NCBI GenBank assembly: GCA_005889495.1
Contig: VBHA01000003.1
Location: 4,627-52,839, forward strand
Length of the DNA: 48,213 nt
From: Chloroflexota bacterium
GTDB lineage: Bacteria > Chloroflexota > Dormibacteria > Dormibacterales > Dormibacteraceae
Direction of reading: 5' to 3'
The notes under the pieces are model-generated. The model did no database searches. It worked only from the letters and a program-made list of their open reading frames with translations, and had not been told where the DNA came from. Below are positions 33,752 to 44,129 of the stretch, in pieces. How positions within the stretch are numbered: the first letter of the stretch is position 1; each line of letters opens with the position of its first letter. The position numbers and the translations under genes were made by a program.

Positions 33752-34425
33752 TGACTCTGGTCATCGTCGGCGCCTCGGACCGCGAGCGGATGGAAAAGTC
33801 TGTCGAAGCGTTTGCGCAAGCCGGCTTTGAGCGGATCGGCGAGCTCGACGGCCTGCGCGAGGGCGACTTCGTCCTCGGGGTGAGCGACGGCGGGGCCGAG
33901 CTGCTGCGCGAGGCCGACCGGCGCGCGATCAAGTACGTCCTGGTCCACGACGGCGCCGACGACCGGCATCCGGGGGGGACGTTCGAGCGCGCGCATCACC
34001 GGATCGAAGCCGGCCAACGGGATGAGCTCGCGCAGCACCTTCGCAGCCGCGTCCGTCCGCTGATCACATGCCTGGCCTTCGGCTACAAGAACGGAGCGCC
34101 GGCCGACGCGGCGCTGCTCATCGACGCGCGCTTCCTGGACAACCCTTACTGGGTGCCGGAGCTCCGCGACCTTTCCGGCAAGGACGTGGCGGTGGCCGAC
34201 TACGTGATGCTGCAGCCTGCCGCGGGCCGGCTGCTGGACGACGTGGAGCGGATCGTGCGTGAGCTGGTTCCTCTCTACCAGCAGAAAGGGAGGATGCACA
34301 TCGTGGTCGCGTTCGGCTGCACCGGCGGGCGGCATCGCTCGGTCGTCCTCGCCTCCGAGCTGGCCAAGCGCCTGGGCGCAGCCGAGGGAATCGACGTCGA
34401 CTTCGTGACCCGCGACATAGATTGA
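33751..34425 (+). CDS. RapZ C-terminal-domain protein lacking the P-loop kinase domain
   Basis: 224 residues against about 285 in RapZ. Residues from about 105 match the RapZ C-terminal domain: AFGYKNGAPADAALLIDARFLDNPYW, SGKDVAVADYV, and FGCTGGRHRSVVLASEL. The N-terminal 100 residues have no GxSGxGKS loop and do not look like the RapZ ATPase. They resemble a small alpha/beta domain of unknown type. In E. coli the C-terminal domain binds glucosamine-6-phosphate and RNA. The uvrC neighbour is the classic one, but yvcK is missing and whiA lies 5 kb away. Confidence 0.85.
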   Translation: MTLVIVGASDRERMEKSVEAFAQAGFERIGELDGLREGDFVLGVSDGGAELLREADRRAIKYVLVHDGADDRHPGGTFERAHHRIEAGQRDELAQHLRSRVRPLITCLAFGYKNGAPADAALLIDARFLDNPYWVPELRDLSGKDVAVADYVMLQPAAGRLLDDVERIVRELVPLYQQKGRMHIVVAFGCTGGRHRSVVLASELAKRLGAAEGIDVDFVTRDID

Positions 34426-35360
34426 CTCGCGCTCTCGTGATCGGTGGCGCCGGGTTCATCGGCGTCGCCGCGTGCAAGGAGCTGATGCGGCGCGGCGTGG
34501 AGACGATCGCGGCCGGCCGCAAGGAGAGGCCGTACGGAACCTTCACGAGCTACGTCGCGTTCGACCGCACCGACGAATCGCAGCTGGCGCGGGCGCTGGA
34601 CGAGACTCGGCCGGACGTGCTCCTCGACCTGGCCTGCTACCGGCCGGGCGAGGTGCAGATGGCAGCCCGCAATTTTCGGGGCGCGCGGTACATCTTCGTG
34701 TCGACGGGCGTCTACCCCGACCTCCACGGCAAGCCCGCCCGCGAGGAAGACTTCGTGCCGCTCGACGGCGAGCCGCCCGCCGAGCTCGACTACCGGGAAG
34801 GCAAGCGCTGGTGCGAGACGATGCTTTCGCGCCACCCCGACTTTCCGTGGACCGTGATCCGGCCGCCCGCGGTGTTCGGTCCCGCCGACCACACGTTGAG
34901 GATCGCGGCTTACATCCAGCGCATCGCCGACGGCGGCGCCGTGCTCGTTCCGATGGAGACGTACGAATGGCAGGCCGGTGTGGCGTGGGTGAAGGACATC
35001 GGGTTTGCGTGCGCGCTGGCGTGCGACCCGCGCAAGGACGCCGATCACAAGGCCTACAACGCTTCCTTCGAGGGGGTGAGCCTTCGCGACCTGATCGAAG
35101 GCATCGCCAGCGCGCTCGGAATGCCGGCGCGCCTGCAACCCATCCCGTTCGCCGAGCTGCCGGAAGGCGCAAGCCCGTACGGGCCTGATCCGCGCCGAGC
35201 CGCCGGTTACGTGATCGACCGCGCGCGCCGCGAGCTCGGCTTCGAACCGTCGGCGCTAGAGGATGCGCTGGCGGAGACGCTGGCGTGGTATCGCGTGGCC
35301 AGGCCGTCGCACCCCGGGTACGCCAACCGCGACAAGGAGCTGGCGCTGGCGGGAACGTAG
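34422..35360 (+). CDS. NAD-dependent epimerase/dehydratase family protein
   Basis: 312 residues. The TTG start overlaps the previous stop as TTGA and is needed to complete the first Rossmann strand (ALVIGGAGFIG, residues 4-14). Extended-SDR features are VSTGVYPD and a YREGK tetrad (Tyr-x3-Lys), then RPPAVFGPADH. The C-terminal part is a substrate domain. It is similar in style to isoflavone-reductase- or RNA-binding-type epimerase-like proteins; the substrate is not predictable. Confidence 0.87.
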   Translation: MTRALVIGGAGFIGVAACKELMRRGVETIAAGRKERPYGTFTSYVAFDRTDESQLARALDETRPDVLLDLACYRPGEVQMAARNFRGARYIFVSTGVYPDLHGKPAREEDFVPLDGEPPAELDYREGKRWCETMLSRHPDFPWTVIRPPAVFGPADHTLRIAAYIQRIADGGAVLVPMETYEWQAGVAWVKDIGFACALACDPRKDADHKAYNASFEGVSLRDLIEGIASALGMPARLQPIPFAELPEGASPYGPDPRRAAGYVIDRARRELGFEPSALEDALAETLAWYRVARPSHPGYANRDKELALAGT

Positions 35361-35365
35361 ACTCG

Positions 35366-37083
35366 TTACTGCTCCGCGTGACTCCGGTTGAGGACATACG
35401 CGGCCAGGAACGCGACCAGCACGAGGCCGGGTGACCAGCCCAGCCCCGGCCCGAACGGGTCGTACGCCGAGAGGTCGACGAACACCGCCAGGCCGCTCAC
35501 GGCGGCGAACACCAGAACGATGAGCACGCCGCGGATGGCGCCGTGGCGGGCGAAGAACAGCTCGATCTCGAGCTGCCATCTCGGGCGGTGTCTTTCGTGA
35601 ACATGTCGCGCCCTCGCCGCGTGGGCCGAGATCCGTTCCCGGCGACCAGCACGCCCAGCGCAAGCCAGCCGATGAAGATGAACGTCGAGTTGGAGATGTT
35701 CTGGAACACGAGCTGCGTGAACACAGTGCCGATGAACAGCGCGCCCACCACGGAGAGCACGGGGATCGATTCCCTGCCGAACTTGATGTTCCACGGCATT
35801 CGGTACGGGCGGTGCAGGCCGGGTTCGATGAATCGCAGCCGCATCACGGAGAGGTGCGCCGAGCAGAAGGCGAACGTGGCCGCCAGCGAGTAGACGGCCG
35901 CCATCAGGTCGATCTGCGCGCCATGGACGACGATTCCCGGGAGCACCAGGGCCGCCGCGACGACGCCGAACACGATGATCGAGATGTACGGCGTCTGGAA
36001 CTTCGGGTGGAGCTTCGCGAAGCGCTTGGGCAGCAGGTCGACGCCGGCGAGTGAGTAGCTGAGCCTCGAGATCCCGATCAGGCCGGCGTTGGTCGCGATG
36101 ACCAGGATGGTGAAGGCGAGGACGCCCACCCAGATCCCCGACCAGAACGCCAGCTGCTGGACGGGGAACTGGCGCACGATGCCCGCCACCGGGTCGTCCT
36201 TGAACTTGGTCGCAAGGTCCGTGACCCACACGCCATGCTCCATGTGCACCGGAAACGCGCTCATGCCGATCGTGGGCAGGAAGGCGGAGACGAAGAGCAC
36301 GGCCACGATCACCCACCATGTCGCCAGCGGGACATTGCGGCCGGGGTCCTTGGCCTCCTCCGACAGGTTCGAGATCGTCTCGATCCCGGTGTAGGTCACC
36401 ATCGCGATCGAGACGCTGGCGAGGAAGCTTCCCCACGTCGGCGCGACGCCGAGGTGGATGTTGTGCAGCACGGTCTGGATGTTGAGGATCAGGATCAGGC
36501 CGAGGATCACGAGCACGAACTGGGTGATCAGGTCGGCGAACGCGAGCACCAGGTTGAGGATGCTCGACTCCTGGATGCCGATGATGTTGACCACGATCAA
36601 AAAGCCGATCAGGAGCGCGGTCGCGCCGACGTGCGCCGCGTCGTTGTGGCGCAAGAGGTCGAAGAGCCCGACGTACTTGCCGAAGACGCCGAGGTAGCCG
36701 ATGGCGAAGTAGGCGGAGATCGACGCGGTCGCCGTGTAGTTCAAGAGCTGGACCCAGCCGACGATGAATCCGATCGGCTGGTTGAACGCGCGCCTGGCGA
36801 AGCTCGAGCTGCCGCCGGCGTGGGGCAGGGCGGCGGTTCCCTCGGCGTAGTTGAGCGCGGTGGTGACGAAGATGAAGCCGGCCAGGATGAGCGCCACCGG
36901 CGTGAGGCCGAGAGCGAAGGCGGCCGTGACGCCGAGCGCGTAGTAGATGCTCGAGCCGACGTTGCCGTAGCAGGCGGCGAAGAGCGCGCCAGGGCCGAGC
37001 GTGCGGGGGAGCTTGGCGGGGCGGCGGACGACGATCCGGAGGTCACCCGGCCTGCGGCCGCGGCGGGCCACCGAATCACCCAT
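35366..37083 (-). CDS. APC-superfamily amino-acid permease, probable frameshift near 35585
   Basis: About 12 helices, starting with the APC motif GPGALFAACYGNVGSSIYYALG and containing YAEGTAALPHAGGSS and the EEAKDPGRNVP loop. The initial frame is convincing to about GRDMFTKDTA and then ends at 35497 in Ser/Cys-rich sequence. A neighbouring frame continues plausibly with RWQLEIELFFARHGAIRG, two more hydrophobic segments (VLIVLVFAAVSGLAVFV, GLVLVAFLAAYVLN) and a stop at 35366, just past the convergent epimerase end. A one-base error or mutation near 35585 fits. It is the third gene of the operon with the M24 protein and E1-beta. Confidence 0.8.
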
Positions 37084-37110
37084 CGCGCCCGAGCGTAATA
37101 GATCAGGGCG

Positions 37111-38328
37111 CTAGACGATGAGGTCCTTCAGCTCGCGTGGGTAGTCCGTCATCACGTGGCGCCCGTCCTCGGTGATGACGACCGTGTCGGAGTGGCGAAA
37201 CCCGCCGAGCTCCTTGATGTAGACGCCGGGCTCGACCGTGAAGACCATGCCCGGCTCGAGCACGGCGTCGTCGCCGCGGTCGAGGAACGGAGCCTCGTGT
37301 CCCTCCAGGCCGATCGAGTGGCCGGCGTGGTGGCGCAGGTTGTCAGCGACACCGAGCTCCTCCGCGAGGCGCACGGTCGCAAGCTCGACCTCGCCGGCGG
37401 GAACTCCCGGGGCCATGGTCTCGATCGCCCGCGTCTGCAGCGCGAGCATGGCGGCGAACGCGCGCTCCTGCTCCGCGGTCGGCGGGCCGACGACCATGGT
37501 CCGCTCCAGCTCGCTCCGGTACCCGTCGATGTTGGCCCCGGCGCCGCTCACGAGCACGTCACCTGGCTGGATGCCGTGGCCCTTGACGAAGCCGTGCGGC
37601 ATCGCGGTCGAGCGACCGGCGACGAACATGGCGATGAAGCCCGTGTCGTCGTTGCCTCTCGGCCGCCAACCTGGCATCTCGTGGACCATCTCGAAGAGGG
37701 TCTCGTTGGCGGGCGGCGTGTAGCACTCCATCTCGGTCTTGCCGGCCTGGATCGCGCCCTGCATCCGGCGGTGGCCGCGCACCGCCCAGTCGCAGCTGAG
37801 CTGGATGCACTCCAGCTCGACCTTTGACTTCACGCGCCGCAGCGACTCGACGATCATCTCGGCGTCGAACGGCTCGACCCCGGTCAGGTCGCTGAGGCGC
37901 GGCCCGCGATAGCCCCAGTAGGGAACGTAGCCGTCGTGGTCGGCGCCGGTGCGGTGCGGCCGGGCCTTCATCTCGACCAGCACCTCGGCCACGGTCTCCA
38001 TCGGGTGCTCGGAGCCTGGGTACTCGAAGTAGACGCGGACCTGGTCGACCGTGGTCGCCGACTCCGCGTGCTCTTTCTCGACCGCAGGCACGACCATCGC
38101 CGACTGCCCGCTCGAGCCCACCAGCACCGCGATGGGCCGCTCGGTCGGGATGTGATGAAAGCCGGTCAGGTAAGCGACACGGGCGGGATAGAAGATGCAG
38201 AGCGCATCGAGCCCGGCGGCCTGCATTCCCGCCGCCACGCTCTCCCTCCTCGCCTGGTATTCGGCCTGGGAGATCTGAGGAAGCTGTTGGTGCCGCGGGA
38301 CCGTGGCTGCTTTCCTAGTACGCGGCAA
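37111..38328 (-). CDS. M24-family 'pita-bread' protein, creatinase-like, metal site not conserved
   Basis: 405 residues from a TTG overlapping the E1-beta stop; no ATG or GTG fits before the conserved N-terminal domain (EYQARRESVAAGMQAAGLDA). The C-terminal M24 fold has HHAGHSIGLEGHEAP and FTVEPGVY. Metal-dependent peptidases carry Asp, Asp, His, Glu, Glu. Here the first Asp is Ser (VLVSGAG), the second is Glu (SELERT) and the last Glu is Ser (FRHSDTV). The ELERT and FRHSD contexts resemble creatinase, a metal-free amidinohydrolase of this fold. A C-N hydrolase for a small amino compound, taken up by the adjacent permease, is a reasonable inference. Confidence 0.82.
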   Translation of the reverse strand: MPRTRKAATVPRHQQLPQISQAEYQARRESVAAGMQAAGLDALCIFYPARVAYLTGFHHIPTERPIAVLVGSSGQSAMVVPAVEKEHAESATTVDQVRVYFEYPGSEHPMETVAEVLVEMKARPHRTGADHDGYVPYWGYRGPRLSDLTGVEPFDAEMIVESLRRVKSKVELECIQLSCDWAVRGHRRMQGAIQAGKTEMECYTPPANETLFEMVHEMPGWRPRGNDDTGFIAMFVAGRSTAMPHGFVKGHGIQPGDVLVSGAGANIDGYRSELERTMVVGPPTAEQERAFAAMLALQTRAIETMAPGVPAGEVELATVRLAEELGVADNLRHHAGHSIGLEGHEAPFLDRGDDAVLEPGMVFTVEPGVYIKELGGFRHSDTVVITEDGRHVMTDYPRELKDLIV

Positions 38329-39298
38329 GCTTGCGCATCGCCTCCGCGATCTTCCGGGGGCTCGGCATGAAGAACTCCTCCTGGGGGGTGTTGAATGGCA
38401 TGGCCGGGATGTCCGGCGCGGCCACGCGCACGACCGGGCCGTCAAGGTCCTCGAACGCGTGCTCCGAGATGATGGCTGACACCTCCGCCCCAAACCCGCC
38501 CGTGAGGTTGTCCTCGTGCACGACCATCGCCTTGCCGGTCTTCCTGACCGAGGCCAGGACGGTGTCGCGGTCGAGCGGGGCCAGCGTGCGGAGGTCCACG
38601 ACCTCGACGCTCACGCCCTCGGCCTCGAGCTCCTGCGCCGCCTCGAGACAGTGGTGGCTCATCAACCCCCATGCGAAGCAGCTGAGGCTGGTCCCTTCCC
38701 GGCGCACCACCGCGGGACCGATCTCGACCAGGTGATCGCCGTCAGGGACCTCCTCGGCGATGAGGCGGTAGACCTTCTTGTGCTCCAGGAACAGCACGGG
38801 GTCGGGGTCGCGCACGGCGGACTTCAGGAGCCCATGCGCATCGGCCGGCGTGCTGGGCACCACCACCTTGACCCCCGGCACGTGGGCGTAGAAGGCCTCG
38901 ATCGACTGGGAGTGGTACAGGCCGCCGTGCACGCCGCCGCCGAACGGCGCCCGGATCACGATCGGCACCGACCAGTCGCCGTTCGAGCGGTAACGCGTAC
39001 GCGCCGCCTCGCTGACGATCTGGTCGAAGGCCGTGTGGATGAAGTCGGCGAACTGGATCTCGGCGATCGGGATGAGGCCGTTCAGCGCGGCCCCGATGGC
39101 GACGCCGACGATGGCCGACTCGGCCAGGGGCGTGTCGAGCACACGAGACTCGCCGAAGCGCGCGTACAGGCCGTCGGTCGCCCCGAAGACGCCACCTTTG
39201 CGGCCCACGTCCTCGCCCATGACCAGGACCCGATCGTCGCGTTCCATCTCCTCGCCGATGGCCGCGCGCACCGCCTCGATCATGCGCATCTCCGGCAT
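38315..39298 (-). CDS. 2-oxoacid dehydrogenase E1 component, beta subunit (orphan)
   Basis: 327 residues, full length; with an alpha subunit it would bind thiamine diphosphate and decarboxylate pyruvate or a branched-chain 2-oxoacid. Features: VLVMGEDVGRKGGVFGATDG, RVLDTPLAESAIVG (the Glu that activates ThDP), EIQFADFIHTAFDQIV, PFGGGVHGG-LYHSQS. Neither E1-alpha nor E2 lies next to it. The downstream gene is the M24 protein, coupled by overlap. The ATG at 39286 is an alternative start. Confidence 0.92.
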   Translation of the reverse strand: MPEMRMIEAVRAAIGEEMERDDRVLVMGEDVGRKGGVFGATDGLYARFGESRVLDTPLAESAIVGVAIGAALNGLIPIAEIQFADFIHTAFDQIVSEAARTRYRSNGDWSVPIVIRAPFGGGVHGGLYHSQSIEAFYAHVPGVKVVVPSTPADAHGLLKSAVRDPDPVLFLEHKKVYRLIAEEVPDGDHLVEIGPAVVRREGTSLSCFAWGLMSHHCLEAAQELEAEGVSVEVVDLRTLAPLDRDTVLASVRKTGKAMVVHEDNLTGGFGAEVSAIISEHAFEDLDGPVVRVAAPDIPAMPFNTPQEEFFMPSPRKIAEAMRKLAAY

Positions 39299-39410
39299 TG
39301 CGAAAATATTGTGGCGCGCGTGGCAACATCGCGACTCCTGAGGGTCGGTCCGGCGTTAGACTCGAAGGCGAAAGGGGGGAGGTTTTATCACTTCCCTGGA
39401 GGTACGTGCG

Positions 39411-40328
39411 ATTTCGTTCTCGGCCGAGGTCAAGAACGAGATGGCTGGGCTTCTACCTGCGCGGCCCTGCTGTCAGCTGAGCGAGTTGCTCGGCATCTAC
39501 TTCGGCTCGCGCGGACGCCTGCTGGGCGACCAGCGAGGGCGCTCCGCGTATTTCTCGCTTCTGCGCAACCACGTAGCGCGCAAGGTTGTCCGGCTGGGTC
39601 GGGCGGTCGACCAGATGGACGCCAAGTACCAGGCTGTGAAGACCCGCAAACGGATGTCCTTCTTCATCGAGCTCGCCCTTCCGACCGAGCTCGTCCCCGC
39701 GTTCTCCCAGCCGCCGGTGCAGGCGACGCCGGACGCCGCGTGCGACCGCAAGGCGATGCTTCGAGGCCTGTTCCTCGGATGCGGGTCGGTCAACGCGCCG
39801 AACACCCGCTACCACCTCGAGTTCGTCGCCCCGACACGTTCGTGGGGCAGGTCGATCGCGTCGATGCTCGAGAGCTCGGGCGTCAAGGCGGGGATCACCG
39901 AGCGGGGTGGCCAGGCCGTCGTGTACGTGAAGGACGGGGACGGGATCGTGCGGTTGCTGTCGACGATGGGCGCCAACCGGGCCGTGATGGAGTTCGAGAA
40001 CGTCAGGGTTGTCCGCGAGGTGAGCGGCGAGGTCAACCGGCGCCTCAACTTCGAGACGGCCAACATCGGCAAGACGATCGGCTCGGGGTTGCGCCAGGCC
40101 GTGGCGATCGAGGCGCTGGAGGCCGAGGGGAAGCTCGCAACCCTGCCGCCGGCGCTGCGTGAGATGGCGCGGTGGCGGCGCGCGAACCCGGAGCTGAATC
40201 TCGGCGAGCTCGCGGATCGTATGAACCTCTCCAAGTCCGCGGTCAACCATCGCCTTCGGAGAATCCAACAGGTCGCGGACTCGAACGGCGGCTCGTCGCG
40301 CTCCAAGGAACAACGCCGCTCCGCCTAA
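39411..40328 (+). CDS. whiA: WhiA family sporulation/cell-division regulator, apparent ATT start
   Basis: 305 residues if started at ATT 39411. WhiA proteins begin MSFS-x-x-VK-x-E; here ISFSAEVKNEM is encoded from that ATT, and GGAGG (39398-39402) lies exactly 8 bases upstream. The first in-frame ATG (39441) would delete these ten residues and has no ribosome-binding site. The LAGLIDADG-like domain follows (CCQLSELLGIYFGSRG, KAMLRGLFLGCGSVN), then a C-terminal helix-turn-helix (ELADRMNLSKSAVNHRLRRI, near 265-285). It regulates division/sporulation genes in Actinobacteria. Gap follows at 10 bases. Confidence 0.9.
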   Translation: MSFSAEVKNEMAGLLPARPCCQLSELLGIYFGSRGRLLGDQRGRSAYFSLLRNHVARKVVRLGRAVDQMDAKYQAVKTRKRMSFFIELALPTELVPAFSQPPVQATPDAACDRKAMLRGLFLGCGSVNAPNTRYHLEFVAPTRSWGRSIASMLESSGVKAGITERGGQAVVYVKDGDGIVRLLSTMGANRAVMEFENVRVVREVSGEVNRRLNFETANIGKTIGSGLRQAVAIEALEAEGKLATLPPALREMARWRRANPELNLGELADRMNLSKSAVNHRLRRIQQVADSNGGSSRSKEQRRSA

Positions 40329-40331
40329 CAT
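40326..40331 (+). promoter_or_regulatory. Candidate -10 element of gap (leaderless start)
   Basis: TAACAT, which includes the whiA stop codon, ends exactly 7 bases before the gap ATG, and no Shine-Dalgarno sequence is present. The spacing equals that at aroC (2426) and at the aminotransferase gene (TAGGAT, 47425-47430). Confidence 0.35.
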
Positions 40332-40338
40332 TTGCCGC

Positions 40339-41345
<1,007 letters not shown>

Positions 41346-41349
<4 letters not shown>

Positions 41350-42512
41350 AAGCATCGATCACCGCCGTCGACGTCGCCGGCAAGCGCGTCCTGGTGCGTG
41401 AGGACCTGAACGTGCCGATGAAAGACGGCGAGATCACTGACGATTCCAGGGTGCGAGCGGCCGCACCCACGGTCCAGCACCTGGCGCAGCGCGGCGCGCG
41501 CGTCGTGGTGATGTCCCACCTGGGGCGGCCGAAGGACCGCGAGAGTGAGCTCTCCCTCAAGCCTGTCGCTGCCGACCTCGGACGGCGCGTGGGCCGGGAC
41601 GTGCAGTTCGCGGAGGATTGCGTCGGCGACAAGGCGACGGCGGCCGCAGGACGCCTGCAGTCGGGGCAGATCCTGCTGCTCGAGAACGTGCGCTATCACA
41701 AAGAGGACGAGGCCAACGACTCCGGGTTTGCTCGTGGGCTGGCGGCCCTGGGCGACCTCTACGTCAACGACGCGTTCGCCGCCTCCCATCGCGCCCATGC
41801 CTCGGTCGTCGGCGTCGCCGCCTACCTTCCCGCGTACGCGGGAGAGCTCATGGAGGCCGAGCTCGCGGCGCTGCACCGCGCGCTCGACGACCCGAGGCGC
41901 CCCCTCGTCTCGGTCGTAGGCGGCGCCAAGGTGTCGACCAAGGTCGGCGTCCTGCGCAGCCTGCTCGCCAAGGTCGACGTGCTGATGGTCGGCGGCGCCA
42001 TGGCGAACACGTTCTTCAAGGCTCGCGGCTGGCCGACTGGCGCGGGGCTGGTCGAGGACACCGCGCTGGACGAGGCCAACGACGTCGCCCGCCAGGCGGG
42101 CGACAAGCTCGTCCTGCCGCTCGACGTGGTGTGTGCGCGGAAGATGCAGGCGGGGCAGGCTCTGCGCGTGATGGAGGCCGACCACGTCGAGCCGGGATGG
42201 ATGGGCCTGGACATCGGCCCCAGGTCCGTCGCGCTCTTTCGCGACCGGCTGCGCGGTGCGGGCACGGTGATCTGGAATGGGCCGGTCGGCGTGGCGGAGA
42301 TCAAAGACTTTGCGGATGGCACGAAGGCTGTCGGCGAAGCGGTCGCGGCGACAGGCGGCTTCACGCTGGTCGGCGGCGGCGACACGGTGGCCGCGATCGA
42401 ATCGATGGGCCTCGCGGGGCGGTTCTCGCATGTGTCGACCGGAGGCGGCGCCACGCTCGAGTACCTGGAAGGCAAGGAGCTGCCCGGCATCGCGATCCTC
42501 AAGGAGGCATAG
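41346..42512 (+). CDS. pgk: Phosphoglycerate kinase, probable CTG start
   Basis: 388 residues from the CTG at 41346, which overlaps the gap stop as CTGA and has GGAG 5 bases upstream. Homologues start MKK/MK-x-I-x-D-V-x-x-K-V-L-V-R, and here CTG AAA GCA gives (M)KASITAVDVAGKRVLVRED exactly. The only standard start in frame is a GTG at 41292, which would add 18 residues encoded inside gap. Signatures: DLNVPMKDGEI, SHLGRPK, LLLENVRYHKEE-type, GGAKVSTKVGVL, NGPVGVAE, and GGGDTVAAI. Makes ATP and 3-phosphoglycerate. Confidence 0.95.
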
Positions 42513-43307
42513 GTGTCCTCGTCCCGTCCGCCGGGGATGCCGCTGGTCGCCGCCAACTGGAAGATGAATCCCAACAACCTCGACGACGCGCTCGACCTCG
42601 TGCGTGGCGTCATGGCGGTGGCGCGCGGCCAGGCCGACCGGGTCGAGGTCGCGATCTTTCCTCCCTTCCCATGGCTCACCGCCGTCTCCGACCTCCTGGT
42701 CGATTCCGGCGTCAAGCTCGGCGCGCAGAACGTCTTCTGGGAGATGGCCGGGGCGTACACCGGCGAGGTCTCGCCGCCGATGGTCAAGGCCCTGTGCCAG
42801 TGGGTGATCGTCGGCCACTCCGAGCGCCGCCTCCACCTCGGCGAAACCGACGACATGGTCGCCAGGAAGACCGCGGCCGCGCTGTCGTGCGAGCTGGGCG
42901 TGATCATGTGCGTGGGCGAGCTTGCCGACCACTACGACGCCGGAACCTCGGACCAGGTCGTGTCGGCGCAGGTCCGGGCCGCCCTGGCGCGGTGCTCGGC
43001 GGACGACTCGGCGCGCCTGGTGATCGCATACGAGCCGGTGTGGGCGATCGGGAGCGGACGCAACGCCGACCCGGAGCACGCCTACAAGACCATGCGCCTG
43101 ATCCGCAAGATCGTGGGCGAGATGATCGGGGCCGGCGCCGCGCGCAAGGTCCGCATCCTCTACGGCGGCAGTGTCAAGGCGGACAACGTGCAGTCGTACG
43201 TCGAGCTGCCCCTGTGCGACGGTGTCCTGGTCGGGGGGGCGAGCCTCGACGCGGACGAGTTCGCCCATATCGTCAAGGTGACATCGGAGGTCTACGGCCA
43301 TCGCTAG
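42513..43307 (+). CDS. tpiA: Triosephosphate isomerase
   Basis: 264 residues from the GTG directly after the pgk stop, supported by GGAGG 5 bases upstream. Catalytic residues are Lys17 in NWKMN, His102 in VGHSERR and Glu174 in [11 protein letters not shown]. The phosphate loop YGGSVKADN and [10 protein letters not shown] are intact. Interconverts dihydroxyacetone phosphate and glyceraldehyde-3-phosphate. Confidence 0.97.
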   Translation: MSSSRPPGMPLVAANWKMNPNNLDDALDLVRGVMAVARGQADRVEVAIFPPFPWLTAVSDLLVDSGVKLGAQNVFWEMAGAYTGEVSPPMVKALCQWVIVGHSERRLHLGETDDMVARKTAAALSCELGVIMCVGELADHYDAGTSDQVVSAQVRAALARCSADDSARLVIAYEPVWAIGSGRNADPEHAYKTMRLIRKIVGEMIGAGAARKVRILYGGSVKADNVQSYVELPLCDGVLVGGASLDADEFAHIVKVTSEVYGHR

Positions 43308-44079
43308 CCCCTCTGAGCCGGGCACGCTGATCCTGCTCCGCCACGGCGAGAGCACATGGAACCTCGAGAACCTGTTCACGGGCTGGACCGACGTCCCCCT
43401 GAGCGAGCGTGGGGTCAGGGAGGCGGTCGAGGCCGGGCGGCTCATGAAGGAGGCGGGACTGAGTCCCGCGGTCGTGCACGAGTCGCTGCTGGTGCGTGCC
43501 ATCCAGACCACCCAGCACGCCCTCGCGGAGATGGAGATGCCGTGGGTCCCGGTGAAGCGGACCTGGCGCCTGAACGAGCGCCACTACGGTGCGCTGCAGG
43601 GCCTCAACAAGCAGGAGACGGCGGAGAAGTACGGCGAGGCCAAGGTCAAGCTCTGGCGTCGCAGCTATGACGAGCGCCCGCCGGACCTCGACCCCAGCGA
43701 CGCACGACATCCATCGCATGACCCGCGCTACGCGGGGCTGCCGCCGGAGCTGTTGCCGAACTCCGAGTGCCTGAAAGACGTGGTCGATCGGATGCTGCCC
43801 TACTGGTACGACGCGATCGTGCCGGACCTGCACGCGCTGCCGTGCGTACTCGTTTCGGCCCACGGCAACAGCCTTCGCGCCCTGGTCAAGCACCTGGACG
43901 GGCTCGGCGACGAAGAGGTGGTGGAGCTGAACATCCCCACCGGCGTGCCCCGGGTCTACGAGCTGGACGCGGACCTGCGGCCCCGCTCGCATCGCTACCT
44001 CGGCGACCCGGCCGAGGTCTCCAGGCGCGCTGCCGCCGTCAAAGCGCAAGCGTCGGGGTCGAAATCAACCAGCAACTAG
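43300..44079 (+). CDS. gpmA: 2,3-bisphosphoglycerate-dependent phosphoglycerate mutase, apparent ATC start
   Basis: 259 residues if begun at ATC 43300. The frame opens after a stop at 43279 and has no ATG, GTG or TTG until 43444, which lies past the catalytic [10 protein letters not shown] (His15) and [19 protein letters not shown] (43286-43290) stands 9 bases before the ATC, inside the end of tpiA. The rest is typical Gpm[40 protein letters not shown]. The C-terminus is Ser/Ala-rich. Converts 3- to 2-phosphoglycerate, continuing the glycolytic run. Confidence 0.92.
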   Translation: MASPSEPGTLILLRHGESTWNLENLFTGWTDVPLSERGVREAVEAGRLMKEAGLSPAVVHESLLVRAIQTTQHALAEMEMPWVPVKRTWRLNERHYGALQGLNKQETAEKYGEAKVKLWRRSYDERPPDLDPSDARHPSHDPRYAGLPPELLPNSECLKDVVDRMLPYWYDAIVPDLHALPCVLVSAHGNSLRALVKHLDGLGDEEVVELNIPTGVPRVYELDADLRPRSHRYLGDPAEVSRRAAAVKAQASGSKSTSN

Positions 44080-44129
44080 ACTGGTTTCCGTAATCAAGGG
44101 CTAATCCAAGAGCAAAGGGGGGTCGTGTC

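Noticed and set aside
39406-39480. GTG at 39406 as the whiA start
   Set aside because: It is out of frame with whiA, only 3 bases from GGAGG, and its frame ends after 24 codons.
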